A DNA stretch of 64,000 nt from an uncultured Caldisericota bacterium (GTDB taxonomy: Bacteria > Caldisericota > Caldisericia > Cryosericales > Cryosericaceae), in the NCBI GenBank assembly GCA_903871855.1, contig CAIQIK010000012.1, forward strand, positions 1-64,000. Reading direction: 5' to 3'. This document shows, one piece after another, positions 20,075-27,290 of this stretch (positions are counted from its first letter, which is position 1; every line of letters begins with the position of its first letter). The notes under the pieces are model-generated. The model did not search any database, was not told the origin of the DNA, and saw nothing but the letters and a program-made list of their open reading frames with translations. The translations under genes and the position numbers were made by a program.

Positions 20075-20875
20075 ATGCTGATCGCCGGAATTGTCCTGGT
20101 TGTTGTGGCAGTTGTCCTGTTCTTTGTGCGCCGCTCCCAGCAGGCTCGCCTGTTGGACGTCCGCTTCACACAAACCAGCACTGCAAAAGATCTGATGGAA
20201 TTGGCCAAGTCTGTCCAAGAGGGAGTGGGTCATGCGGGGGGTGTCCGCCAGCAGGTGGAGTTGAAGGGCACGATCCAAAGCGAGACGGAACTTGTTTCGG
20301 AGATCGCCAAACTGCCATGTGTCTACTATCGGGCTGACGTCACGCGGGAATACGAAGAGACCTACACCGAGACCAATCCCCAGACCAAGCAAATAGAGCG
20401 CAAGACCCGTCGCCTCAGTGAAGTCGTCTCCAGCAACTCGCGCATGGTGAACTTCTACGTGCAGGATGCTACCGGAAAAGTACTGGTCAACCCCAATGGC
20501 GCCGAGTTGGGCCGAGAGACGGTGGTGGATCGCTTCGAGACCCAGCGGTCAGGTGGGCCGGGATCGATTGACTTTGAAGGTTTTCACTTCACCCTGCCCG
20601 ATTCTTCCGGCAGAGGGGGCACCCTCGGCTACCGTTTCCACGAAGAGATCCTCCCAGTCGGACGTCCTGTCTACATACTGGGTGAAGCCTCCGATGCGTC
20701 CGGCCAACTGATCGTGCAGAAACCTGCTGAGAAGGGCCGCTTCATCATCTCCCTCAAGTCGGAGGAAGAACTGGTGCGGGCTGCCTCGGCCGCTGTCCAG
20801 TGGACTCTTTACGGAGCGATTCTGTGCGGCATCGCCGGTGTGGTATTGGCGGTCATCGGGCTGATCCGTCCATAA
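20075..20875 (+). CDS. GIDE/BAM-domain membrane protein paired with PspA
   Basis: This 266-residue protein has an N-terminal membrane helix, a soluble middle domain and a C-terminal helix (about 241-262). The middle matches the E3-ligase-associated GIDE ('beside a membrane') domain: 'LKGTIQSETELVSEIAKLPCVYYRADVTREYEE' is its typical start (shown in part), with 'GYRFHEEILPVGRPVYILGEA' near the end. No RING domain is present, as expected in bacteria. Sitting next to pspA suggests a role in sensing or repairing membrane damage, which is inference. The molecular function is not established. Confidence 0.82.
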   Translation: MLIAGIVLVVVAVVLFFVRRSQQARLLDVRFTQTSTAKDLMELAKSVQEGVGHAGGVRQQVELKGTIQSETELVSEIAKLPCVYYRADVTREYEETYTETNPQTKQIERKTRRLSEVVSSNSRMVNFYVQDATGKVLVNPNGAELGRETVVDRFETQRSGGPGSIDFEGFHFTLPDSSGRGGTLGYRFHEEILPVGRPVYILGEASDASGQLIVQKPAEKGRFIISLKSEEELVRAASAAVQWTLYGAILCGIAGVVLAVIGLIRP

Positions 20876-20893
20876 GAACGTCAGAAGTGGTAG

Positions 20894-20936
20894 CACCCTG
20901 CACGCCATAGACCTATGGCGTGCAGGGTGTTTTGTT
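20894..20936 (+). terminator. Rho-independent terminator after pspA-GIDE
   Basis: A 17-base perfect stem starting CACCCTGCACGCCATAG, with a very short loop, is followed by TTTTGTTT. It is one of the strongest hairpins in the window. Confidence 0.9.
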
Positions 20937-21039
20937 TCATTACGTCGCAGGAGCAATGGGTAAAGTGCCGATAAGACGCTGTGCTGTGCAGGAAGGGAGG
21001 GGGAGAAACCGATATGACGCCTGATCAGAGGCTGTCTCC

Positions 21040-21165
21040 TCCCTGCAATCGTCTGTCTCCGTCATTCCCCCGAGCACTGTCTTCCCATGCGAGGGGTGCT
21101 CCTCTGCGCATGCGGGAATCCATCGTTGCATCAGGGCATAGGTCCCCACCTCCGCGGAGGCGACG
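21040..21165. repeat. REP-like dispersed repeat, copy B
   Basis: Its core at 21067-21090 matches copy A at 16870-16893 in 23 of 24 bases, and GAGGGGTGCT follows in both. A 12-base palindrome, CCTCCGCGGAGG, lies at 21149-21160. Confidence 0.55.
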
Positions 21166-21264
21166 AAACACACTGCCTGTCTTTCTAATTGCTTCTTTCT
21201 CGTCCGAAGGACCGGCACTCTTTTGCCCTTCGTCAAGTATATCTTGGATGAGTCGATGCGATAC

Positions 21265-21293
21265 TTGACTGGCTAAGTAATTGCAAATATGAT
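21265..21293 (+). promoter_or_regulatory. putative promoter of the small-membrane-protein/DCD-fold cluster
   Basis: TTGACT-N17-TATGAT, about 200 bases before the first ORF. It lies just after the TTGGATGAGTCGATGCG element that also occurs upstream of pspA. Confidence 0.5.
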
Positions 21294-21500
21294 AGTTCTT
21301 ACAACTGGATAGAAAGGGCAACCGAAGTGGTGAGATGGTAGCCCGTGAATGAGAGGGGGGAAGAAGGAAAACACTTTGGGGCGAACGGTGCGGAGCAGAA
21401 CCTATGTAGTTACGCATGCTTCATGCGTGGGCTCAGTTCTTTGGTTCGTTCGAAGCTTCAGATTCGCTCAGCCGTTAGCTGAGATACTGGAGGAGGGGAC

Positions 21501-21752
21501 GTGATTATCGATACAGAGCTACTTAGACAAAGACTCGAAGAAGTTGGAGAAGACGGAATTCGGGAGTGTTTGGCAGAAGGCACGTATGATCCTCAGGCGA
21601 GACCGATTGTGGAAGAGTGGCTAAGAGGCAAAGACACAGGAAGAATGCGAGAATACATCAAAGTGGCTAGAAGTGCAAGCTATGCGGCATGGGTGGCAGC
21701 TATTGTCGCGGTCGCTAGCGCTCTGGCTGCAATCGTTGCATGGCTACGGTAA
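21501..21752 (+). CDS. Small single-pass membrane protein of unknown function
   Basis: I do not recognise this 83-residue protein. The first 60 residues are charged and helical ('LLRQRLEEVGEDGIREC'), and the C-terminus is one hydrophobic Ala/Val-rich helix ending in Arg, so it is probably tail-anchored with the N-terminal domain in the cytoplasm. The start is GTG at 21501 after GGAGGAGGGG, a strong ribosome site. It lies 15 bases before the DCD-fold gene, so the two are likely co-transcribed. Codon and base use is more AT-rich than in the flanking housekeeping genes. Confidence 0.65.
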   Translation: MIIDTELLRQRLEEVGEDGIRECLAEGTYDPQARPIVEEWLRGKDTGRMREYIKVARSASYAAWVAAIVAVASALAAIVAWLR

Positions 21753-21767
21753 AGAGGAGGCAAGGAG

Positions 21768-22298
21768 ATGTTTCTTCTCAGTCGCAAAGTTCTCTTGCAG
21801 TACAAGACTGAAGGCCTATTAGATATCGAGGGTTTTGATTCACAGTATCTGCTCCCCGCACACTACGAATTTCGCTTGGGCAGGTCGGTACAACTATGGA
21901 ACGGGAAAGTTCGTGACTACACCGTAAAGGCATTGGGGGATCCGGGAAGAGAGATCTTAGACATCCCCCCTGGAGGATATGCGATTATCATGTCCTTGGA
22001 ACGATTTAAGCTTTCCAAGAGGGTGCTGGGCATTTTCGGTCAGATATCAACTCTTGTTCAGAGAGGGTTACGGTTGAATCATTCGCCAACTATTGACCCC
22101 ACCTTCTCAGGGTACTTGGAGATGGGGGTGGAGAATCTTCTGAACAAGCCTACGGAAATGAGATACGGTGATGCTATTGGAAAGGTATTGTTTTTTGACA
22201 TTTCTGATACATACCCCATACCGAGCATCAAAGGGACAAGAGGTGAAAACAATTTTAGGCGTCGCGACAGACTTGACATACCAGAACCGCTTGAGTAG
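21768..22298 (+). CDS. dCTP-deaminase/dUTPase-fold protein, probably catalytically altered
   Basis: The 176-residue sequence aligns by eye with dCTP deaminase. 'LDIPPGGYAIIMSLERFKL' matches the strand before the active site, and 'IDPTFSGYLEMGVEN' matches the 'IDPGWSGCIVLEFYN' motif. In that alignment the Arg of 'GRSSLAR' becomes Gln ('GQIST') and the catalytic Glu of 'VLEFYN' falls on Gly. The protein may therefore bind a nucleotide without deaminating it. It sits behind a small membrane protein in an AT-richer accessory cluster. Some Dcd proteins act in phage defence by depleting dCTP, but activity here is doubtful. Confidence 0.7.
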   Translation: MFLLSRKVLLQYKTEGLLDIEGFDSQYLLPAHYEFRLGRSVQLWNGKVRDYTVKALGDPGREILDIPPGGYAIIMSLERFKLSKRVLGIFGQISTLVQRGLRLNHSPTIDPTFSGYLEMGVENLLNKPTEMRYGDAIGKVLFFDISDTYPIPSIKGTRGENNFRRRDRLDIPEPLE

Positions 22299-22832
22299 GC
22301 CTTGTCGCTCTTTGACTACCGAGGCATGTCTAGTTGTGGTGTTCTGTACTCATCGCATCTGCCCCAACATGGAAGTCGTAAGGTGCCTCCAACTATTCGT
22401 CTGTCCTACCTCCAGGTATGCTTGTGCCTTGACCATCCTGAGTTTCTTGCGTCTCCGAATTGCGAGCTCCGCTGCTGTCTCTCCCAAAGGACCAGCATCA
22501 ATTTGTCATCCTCCCCTGCACTTTCTCATGGGGTGACTGAGCCAGTTTGCCTCCATGGCGAACGAGCCGATGCGGCTGGTGACGGAGCGATGGGGCGTGG
22601 ACTGCTCTTGGCGACCACTACTGGATTGACGCGCTCCAAGTTCGGTCGTTGGGCAGCTTTCTGAACTCCTAGGGATATTGGTCGAGGAGGAGAGGGGGCA
22701 AGATAGACTTCCTGTAGCTCTGGGGGCACGCAGATCGCCAAGGAACAGTCTGTGCCTATTGTGTAGTAGTACGTTCACGATTGCTGACGACACCGCAGGT
22801 TTTGCAAAGCCACTTGTGGGTGGGGAGATCTG
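22299..22832 (+). other. Gap without a supported gene
   Basis: Several overlapping short ORFs appear in the track in different frames, none with a ribosome site plus recognisable sequence. It could hold decayed coding sequence. The base composition resembles the flanking accessory genes. Confidence 0.4.
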
Positions 22833-23099
22833 TTGCGTTATGCTGTTGGGGATAACTTTCGCTCAAAGCATCGCAAGAGAAGAACGGCACTCTTCATAGT
22901 GGAACATTATGAATTGCTGGAAAGAGCTGTTCCTCGGTTCTGGGTAATGGGCTTTTATGGGAAGACTTTTCAGGAATCTTGCAGCGGACAGGATCAGAAA
23001 TGCCCACGCTACGTGAATGTCTTGAGGGAACGGTTGCCCAGAAAGGTTGACTATTACGGGCTTCTTTTGAGAACGATGGTTTGGGAGTGGACATCATGA
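22833..23099 (+). CDS. Possible small ORF coupled to the downstream membrane protein
   Basis: This 88-codon ORF starts at TTG 22833, 5 bases after GGGGAG, and its TGA overlaps the next gene's ATG as ATGA. The predicted protein is basic and rich in aromatic residues ('KVDYYGLLLRTMVWEW'). I recognise no family. The spacing and overlap argue for a real gene, but the weak start codon and lack of homology keep confidence low. Confidence 0.3.
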   Translation: MRYAVGDNFRSKHRKRRTALFIVEHYELLERAVPRFWVMGFYGKTFQESCSGQDQKCPRYVNVLRERLPRKVDYYGLLLRTMVWEWTS

Positions 23100-24121
23100 A
23101 GATCCTGCTCAGAGTGCTTGACCACATTGCGGGAATAAGGATTCTTGGACGCGCCAGACCGGCTGCGGCTTTTTTCCTCCTCGTCGGAATCCCAGGGTAC
23201 GGGGTTTTCACAGCGATTCTATTGGCGTACAGGGCAAGCATCACGGCAAAGATACCGGAACTGGCTACTTATTACTTGGCCTTAACTTGGGGATGGATGG
23301 GAATGGCCATAATATGGTACTACTATTTTCCTCTTCTTGCATCATTCAAGAAGAGTATTGTCACGATTATGGTAAAGGTCCCGGAGAACCTTGAGACAGT
23401 CACAACAGGCGGAACACTAGCAAATACACTGGTTTTGATGTGGGCTCTTCTTGTGGCATACGCATTTCTATCTGCTTTCTCATACATTCAATCGAAGATA
23501 GGCGTTGTGCCGGGGAGCGCGGGCTACTATGTTGCTCTTGCAGGAGTATTTCTATTCGGATGCGTTACTGGCGTTGGAGGCCTCTTCGTATTGAATACGA
23601 TGCTGCTTGTCCGAAGGATCTGCAGACAACGTGAGTTTGTGATTGATGTGTACAATGTTGATAACATGGGAGGGCTGTCTGCAGTGGGGAAACTGACGCT
23701 GATCTCAACGCTTCTTTGTTCGAGCGGTGCGGTTTGTATTCCGGCACTAGTAACAGTCGCAAAGACAATTGGGTCTATGCATTCCATGGCTCTTTACCTA
23801 CTAGCGCTTCTTGCCTCCATCGGCATCTTGGTTTCCTTTCTTTACCCTAACTTCATTGTGTATAGAAAAATGCAAGTAATCGCCCAGCGGGACTTGGAAA
23901 ACCTCTCAATAAGTCTGTCAGTGCTTTCAAAAAGGATGCTTTCTGGTATAGCCGGAGAAGACGATCTTGCATTGTTCAGCGCAACCCGAAAATACTACTG
24001 GGATGTGAAGTCCGTGCACCTGTTCCCTCTTAACACAGGAACCCTTTTACCGCTTGCCTCCTCAGTGTTGCTCCCGCTGGTAATGACGGTTCTCCAGGCC
24101 TATCTCTCAAAAAACATGTAA
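23096..24121 (+). CDS. Polytopic membrane protein of unknown function
   Basis: I do not recognise this 341-residue protein. It has about seven hydrophobic segments: near residues 20-40, 55-75, 105-125, 140-165, 200-225, 230-250 and a last one before the C-terminus. A cytoplasmic-looking stretch between the last two carries 'RDLENLSISLSVLSKRML'. The ATG at 23096 follows GGGAGTGG; the track's TTG at 23081 is upstream of that site. The gene is AT-richer than the housekeeping genes. With the small membrane protein and DCD-fold gene it forms the end of the accessory region; a shared function is inference. Confidence 0.7.
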   Translation: MKILLRVLDHIAGIRILGRARPAAAFFLLVGIPGYGVFTAILLAYRASITAKIPELATYYLALTWGWMGMAIIWYYYFPLLASFKKSIVTIMVKVPENLETVTTGGTLANTLVLMWALLVAYAFLSAFSYIQSKIGVVPGSAGYYVALAGVFLFGCVTGVGGLFVLNTMLLVRRICRQREFVIDVYNVDNMGGLSAVGKLTLISTLLCSSGAVCIPALVTVAKTIGSMHSMALYLLALLASIGILVSFLYPNFIVYRKMQVIAQRDLENLSISLSVLSKRMLSGIAGEDDLALFSATRKYYWDVKSVHLFPLNTGTLLPLASSVLLPLVMTVLQAYLSKNM

Positions 24122-24592
24122 TTGCCGGTATTGTCAATGATCTTCTTCTCCCACGGTAGGAGCATGTGAAGAAGGATCTTGTAGACGAAAGGGACCGTGA
24201 GCTTGGCACCCGGCTCTCTTCTTGCTTGTGTGCTATGCCCGGACCTCCACCTTCCCTATTCCCGCTCATTCCTTCCTTGGCTGATCCGTGAGCCCGCCGG
24301 ACAGCGATCATGTATTGAATGATTGCAGACTCCACCGCAAGGATCGACCTCATACGCCGAAGAGTGTGGTCCCGAGAGAGGTTGGTGTGACTTATAAAGA
24401 CACTATTCATGAGCCTTCTACAAGGTGCACGTAGTTAGGTGGTGGGGCAGGGGTTATCCGAACACAGTGCAGGCTATAGTGCGGGCTCAAATTTCTAAGC
24501 AGACGTGCCCGGCAGGTTCTCTGGTGCTGCGACAGGAAGCGAGGAGAGTCCGCAGCGTCTGAGGATGTACTGAAAACGCAGTATTAATGCAG
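24122..24592 (+). other. Gap without a gene, between the accessory cluster and tRNA-Ala
   Basis: No ORF is convincing and no strong hairpin is seen. The minus-strand track ORF at 24030-24410 overlaps the end of the membrane-protein gene and looks spurious. I searched by eye for a copy of the tRNA 3' end as an attachment repeat and found none. Confidence 0.4.
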
Positions 24593-24668
24593 TGGTGGAG
24601 CCGAGGGGATTCGAACCCCTGACCTCATCCGTGCGAGGGATGCGCTCTCCCAGCTGAGCCACGGCCCC
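24593..24668 (-). tRNA. tRNA-Ala (anticodon CGC)
   Basis: The reverse complement folds as a 76-base cloverleaf: acceptor GGGGCCG/CGGCTCC with one G-T pair, anticodon stem CATCC/GGATG around loop CTCGCAC (anticodon CGC, reading GCG), T-loop TTCGAAT with stem AGGGG/CCCCT, and an encoded CCA end. Its 3' end faces the accessory region, a common integration geometry. Confidence 0.97.
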
Positions 24669-24678
24669 ATCCACAGGA

Positions 24679-24706
24679 ATTATATGAAATTCGCTGTGAT
24701 AGTCAA
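24679..24706 (-). promoter_or_regulatory. tRNA-Ala promoter
   Basis: On the reverse strand, TTGACT-N16-TATAAT ends 11 bases before the mature tRNA 5' end. Confidence 0.7.
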
Positions 24707-24747
24707 AATGCCACTGCGAGGATGAAGCCCTGGAAGCTGGTCCTTGG

Positions 24748-24775
24748 TTGACATTGGCAACCTTGGAACTACAAT
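24748..24775 (+). promoter_or_regulatory. promoter of the nucleoside phosphorylase-thyX-tdh-kbl-glmU-prs run
   Basis: TTGACA-N16-TACAAT, 39 bases before the first ATG. No other strong promoter was seen before rplY. Confidence 0.65.
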
Positions 24776-24813
24776 CTGTTAGGTATCAGACAACTTGTTC
24801 GTGAGGAGCAGCC

Positions 24814-25605
24814 ATGTCCAGACCTATTGGTCTTATCGTTGGCACGGGCGTCGACAGTGTTCAGCTTCTTTCCGATGCGAGCCTCTCCAGCATCAAAACC
24901 CCGTTTGGCGATGTAAGCTATGTGCGGGGCTCCATGGGCGATGTAGACGTCTGTCTCCTCAAGCGTCACGGAGAAGGCCACGTCGTACCACCCCATCTCA
25001 TCAACTACCGTGCCAACATCATGGCACTGTACATGCTTGGCGTCGAAAAGGTCGTCACGACGAGTGCCGTAGGATCGCTCAAACAGTCACTTGTGCCAGG
25101 ATCGTACGCACTGATGGATGGTTTCCTGGATTTCACCAAGATGCGCGCGCAGACATTCTTCGAGGTTGGCAAGGTCGTTCACACGGACATGACCCATCCC
25201 TACAGTGCAGCCATCACGGAGGTGCTTGCGACAGCAATGTCCGCCCTCGGGCTGTCACTCCACACTGGCGAAGTGTACGTGGCGGCAGAAGGTCCACGCT
25301 TCGAGTCGCCGCAGGAAGTCCGCATGTATGCGACCATGGGTGGATCGGTGGTTGGGATGACGGGCTTGCCCGAGGTGACGCTTGCCCGGGAGGCAGGTCT
25401 CGAGTATCAGACGATTGCCATTATCACGAACTACGCGGCCGGCATCAGTGCCTCACTCCTCACGCACAAGGAGGTCCTCGACGCCATGGCTGCAGCTTCG
25501 GCATCGTTGATCGAGGTCCTGCGCCGGTCTCTTCTCCACATCGCGCAACTCCCAGTTGGTCAGCGTGACGATGAGTACCCACTCGACTTCCTGTTGAATT
25601 CATGA
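24814..25605 (+). CDS. Purine nucleoside phosphorylase family, methylthioadenosine/methylthioinosine type
   Basis: This 263-residue trimeric-type phosphorylase cleaves a purine nucleoside, most likely 5'-methylthioadenosine or a related 6-oxopurine form, using phosphate. Seen: 'LIVGTGVDSVQLL', 'KRHGEGHVVPPHLINYRAN', 'DFTKMRAQTFF', 'HTDMTHPY' and 'AAEGPRFESPQEV'. The base-binding motif is 'TNYAAGIS'. Human-type MTAP has Asp there, while enzymes for 6-oxopurines have Asn, so methylthioinosine or inosine/guanosine may be the substrate. The stop overlaps the thyX start as ATGA. Confidence 0.88.
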   Translation: MSRPIGLIVGTGVDSVQLLSDASLSSIKTPFGDVSYVRGSMGDVDVCLLKRHGEGHVVPPHLINYRANIMALYMLGVEKVVTTSAVGSLKQSLVPGSYALMDGFLDFTKMRAQTFFEVGKVVHTDMTHPYSAAITEVLATAMSALGLSLHTGEVYVAAEGPRFESPQEVRMYATMGGSVVGMTGLPEVTLAREAGLEYQTIAIITNYAAGISASLLTHKEVLDAMAAASASLIEVLRRSLLHIAQLPVGQRDDEYPLDFLLNS

Positions 25606-26240
25606 GGGTAGAGCTGCTGGCCCATACTCCGGATGCAGATGTGCTGTGTGCCTACGCAGCTCACATCTGCTACAGCACCGAACCGTTCAATGTTGATCGA
25701 AGCGCTGGCATTTTGCGAAAGGTCTGTGACAACAGACACCTGTCCGTGCTCGAGCATGCCAGTTTCACGTTTCTTGTGGAAGGGCTGTCGCGTGCAGCCT
25801 CCCATCAATTGATCCGGCACCGGTTCGCCTCATACTCGCAGCAGAGTCTGCGGTTCACCAAGGCTCAGCCGGTCTTTGTCTCTCCTCCAGGTAGTGATTT
25901 CAGACGCTTCTATGAGCGGGCTTACACAGAATATGAACGCCTGCTCGCAGAGGGTGTGCACGAGGAAGACGCCCGCTATGTCCTTCCACAGGGCATTGCG
26001 TCACGTCTGGTGGTTACGATGAATGCCAGGGAGCTGAGACACTTCTTCGAGCTGCGTTGCTGTCTGAGAGCACAGTTCGAGATTCGGGCCCTGGCGTGGC
26101 TGATGCTGGCAAAGGCCAAAGCCGTGGCGCCCCTCCTGTTTGAGAATGCCGGTCCGGTATGTCTGCAGGGAATGGAGTGTCCGGAGCGCTCGTTTGCGTG
26201 TCACCTGAAAATGAAGAAGCAGAAAGGAGAGTCGGCATGA
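25602..26240 (+). CDS. thyX: FAD-dependent thymidylate synthase ThyX
   Basis: ThyX methylates dUMP to dTMP with methylene-tetrahydrofolate and FADH2. The signature RHRxxSxxxxSxR is present as 'RHRFASYSQQSLR'. A 212-residue length is typical. It overlaps the phosphorylase upstream and tdh downstream by 4 bases each. GlyA at 35.97 kb would supply its methylene donor. No thyA is seen in the window. Confidence 0.97.
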   Translation: MRVELLAHTPDADVLCAYAAHICYSTEPFNVDRSAGILRKVCDNRHLSVLEHASFTFLVEGLSRAASHQLIRHRFASYSQQSLRFTKAQPVFVSPPGSDFRRFYERAYTEYERLLAEGVHEEDARYVLPQGIASRLVVTMNARELRHFFELRCCLRAQFEIRALAWLMLAKAKAVAPLLFENAGPVCLQGMECPERSFACHLKMKKQKGESA

Positions 26241-27286
26241 CGGGAACGATGCTAGCGCTTGTGAAGGAACGTCCGGAATATGGGGCAGCACTGACGAAGG
26301 TGAACATCCCCGGGATCGCAGAGGACGAGGTGCTGGTGAAGATCGACTATGCCTCTATCTGCGGCACAGATGTCCATATCTACGTGTGGAACGAGTGGGC
26401 ACAAAATCGGATCAAGACGCCGCATATCATGGGCCACGAATTCGCCGGGCACGTTGTAGAGACAGGCAGGTCCGTGCGGGGATTCAAGGAAGGCGATTTT
26501 GTCAGTTCCGAAACACATATTTACTGTGGGCACTGCTATCAGTGCCATACAGGCCACAGTGAGGTCTGCCAGAACCTCCAGATCCTGGGAGTAGATCGCG
26601 CCGGCGCATTTGCCGAGTACATCGCCGTTCCAGAGCGCGTGCTCTGGAAGAACGACGAGTCTATTCCAGCCGCGTGGGCTTCCATACAGGAGCCGATGGG
26701 CAATGCATTGGACACCGTCAATTCCGAGTCGGTAGCGGGGAAGACCGTCCTCGTCACGGGGGCGGGCCCGATCGGGGTGCTTGCCGTTGGGATTGCCAAG
26801 GCTTTCGGTGCCACGCAGCTGTTTGTGAGCGATCTTTCGGACTACCGACTTGATCTTGCCAAGAGCATGGGCGCAGACTTCGTTCTCAACCCCACACGTG
26901 ACGACGTCGAGACCGTGATCAGGGAGCAGACACATGGCATCGGCGTGGATGTCGTACTAGAGATGTCCGGCAGCGAGAAAGCCATGCACCAGGGCCTGAA
27001 GGCGCTGACGCCAGGCGGGCGTATGTCGATGCTCGGCCTTCCTGAGCGCCCGGTGACCATTGATCTGACCAATGAAGTCATCTTCAAGGAAATCCGCATC
27101 TACGGCATCACGGGGCGCAAGATCTTCTCGACGTGGCAGACGGTATCCCGGCTGCTTGCTTCGCGCATTGTGGACCCGAACCCCGCCATCACCCATCAGC
27201 TGAAGTTTGAGGACTGGCAGACAGGCATGGACGCCATGGTCGCCGGAACCTGTGGCAAAGTCGTTCTCCAGATCGCGGGGAGGTAG
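26237..27286 (+). CDS. tdh: L-threonine 3-dehydrogenase
   Basis: Tdh oxidises threonine to 2-amino-3-ketobutyrate with NAD. It is a zinc medium-chain dehydrogenase of 349 residues: catalytic zinc region 'SICGTDVHIY' and 'MGHEFAGHVVETG', structural zinc cysteines 'CGHCYQCHTGHSEVC', and a Rossmann motif 'GAGPIGVLAVG'. I chose the ATG at 26237 because it follows AAAGGAGAG and overlaps the thyX stop; the track's longer form reads through thyX. Kbl follows directly. Confidence 0.96.
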   Translation: MTGTMLALVKERPEYGAALTKVNIPGIAEDEVLVKIDYASICGTDVHIYVWNEWAQNRIKTPHIMGHEFAGHVVETGRSVRGFKEGDFVSSETHIYCGHCYQCHTGHSEVCQNLQILGVDRAGAFAEYIAVPERVLWKNDESIPAAWASIQEPMGNALDTVNSESVAGKTVLVTGAGPIGVLAVGIAKAFGATQLFVSDLSDYRLDLAKSMGADFVLNPTRDDVETVIREQTHGIGVDVVLEMSGSEKAMHQGLKALTPGGRMSMLGLPERPVTIDLTNEVIFKEIRIYGITGRKIFSTWQTVSRLLASRIVDPNPAITHQLKFEDWQTGMDAMVAGTCGKVVLQIAGR

Positions 27287-27290
27287 TGGC

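Larger units (their letters stand above)
20937..21500 (+). other. Non-coding gap with REP-like repeat and promoter
   Basis: No gene is supported. It contains REP copy B (21040-21165), the shared 17-base element at 21244-21260 and a promoter at 21265. Between about 21300 and 21480 I see nothing recognisable; this may be the 5' leader of the next operon. Confidence 0.5.

Noticed and set aside
24593-24668. Attachment-site duplication of tRNA-Ala
   Set aside because: No second copy of the tRNA 3' end was found by eye between 15.2 and 24.6 kb, and no integrase is present in the region.
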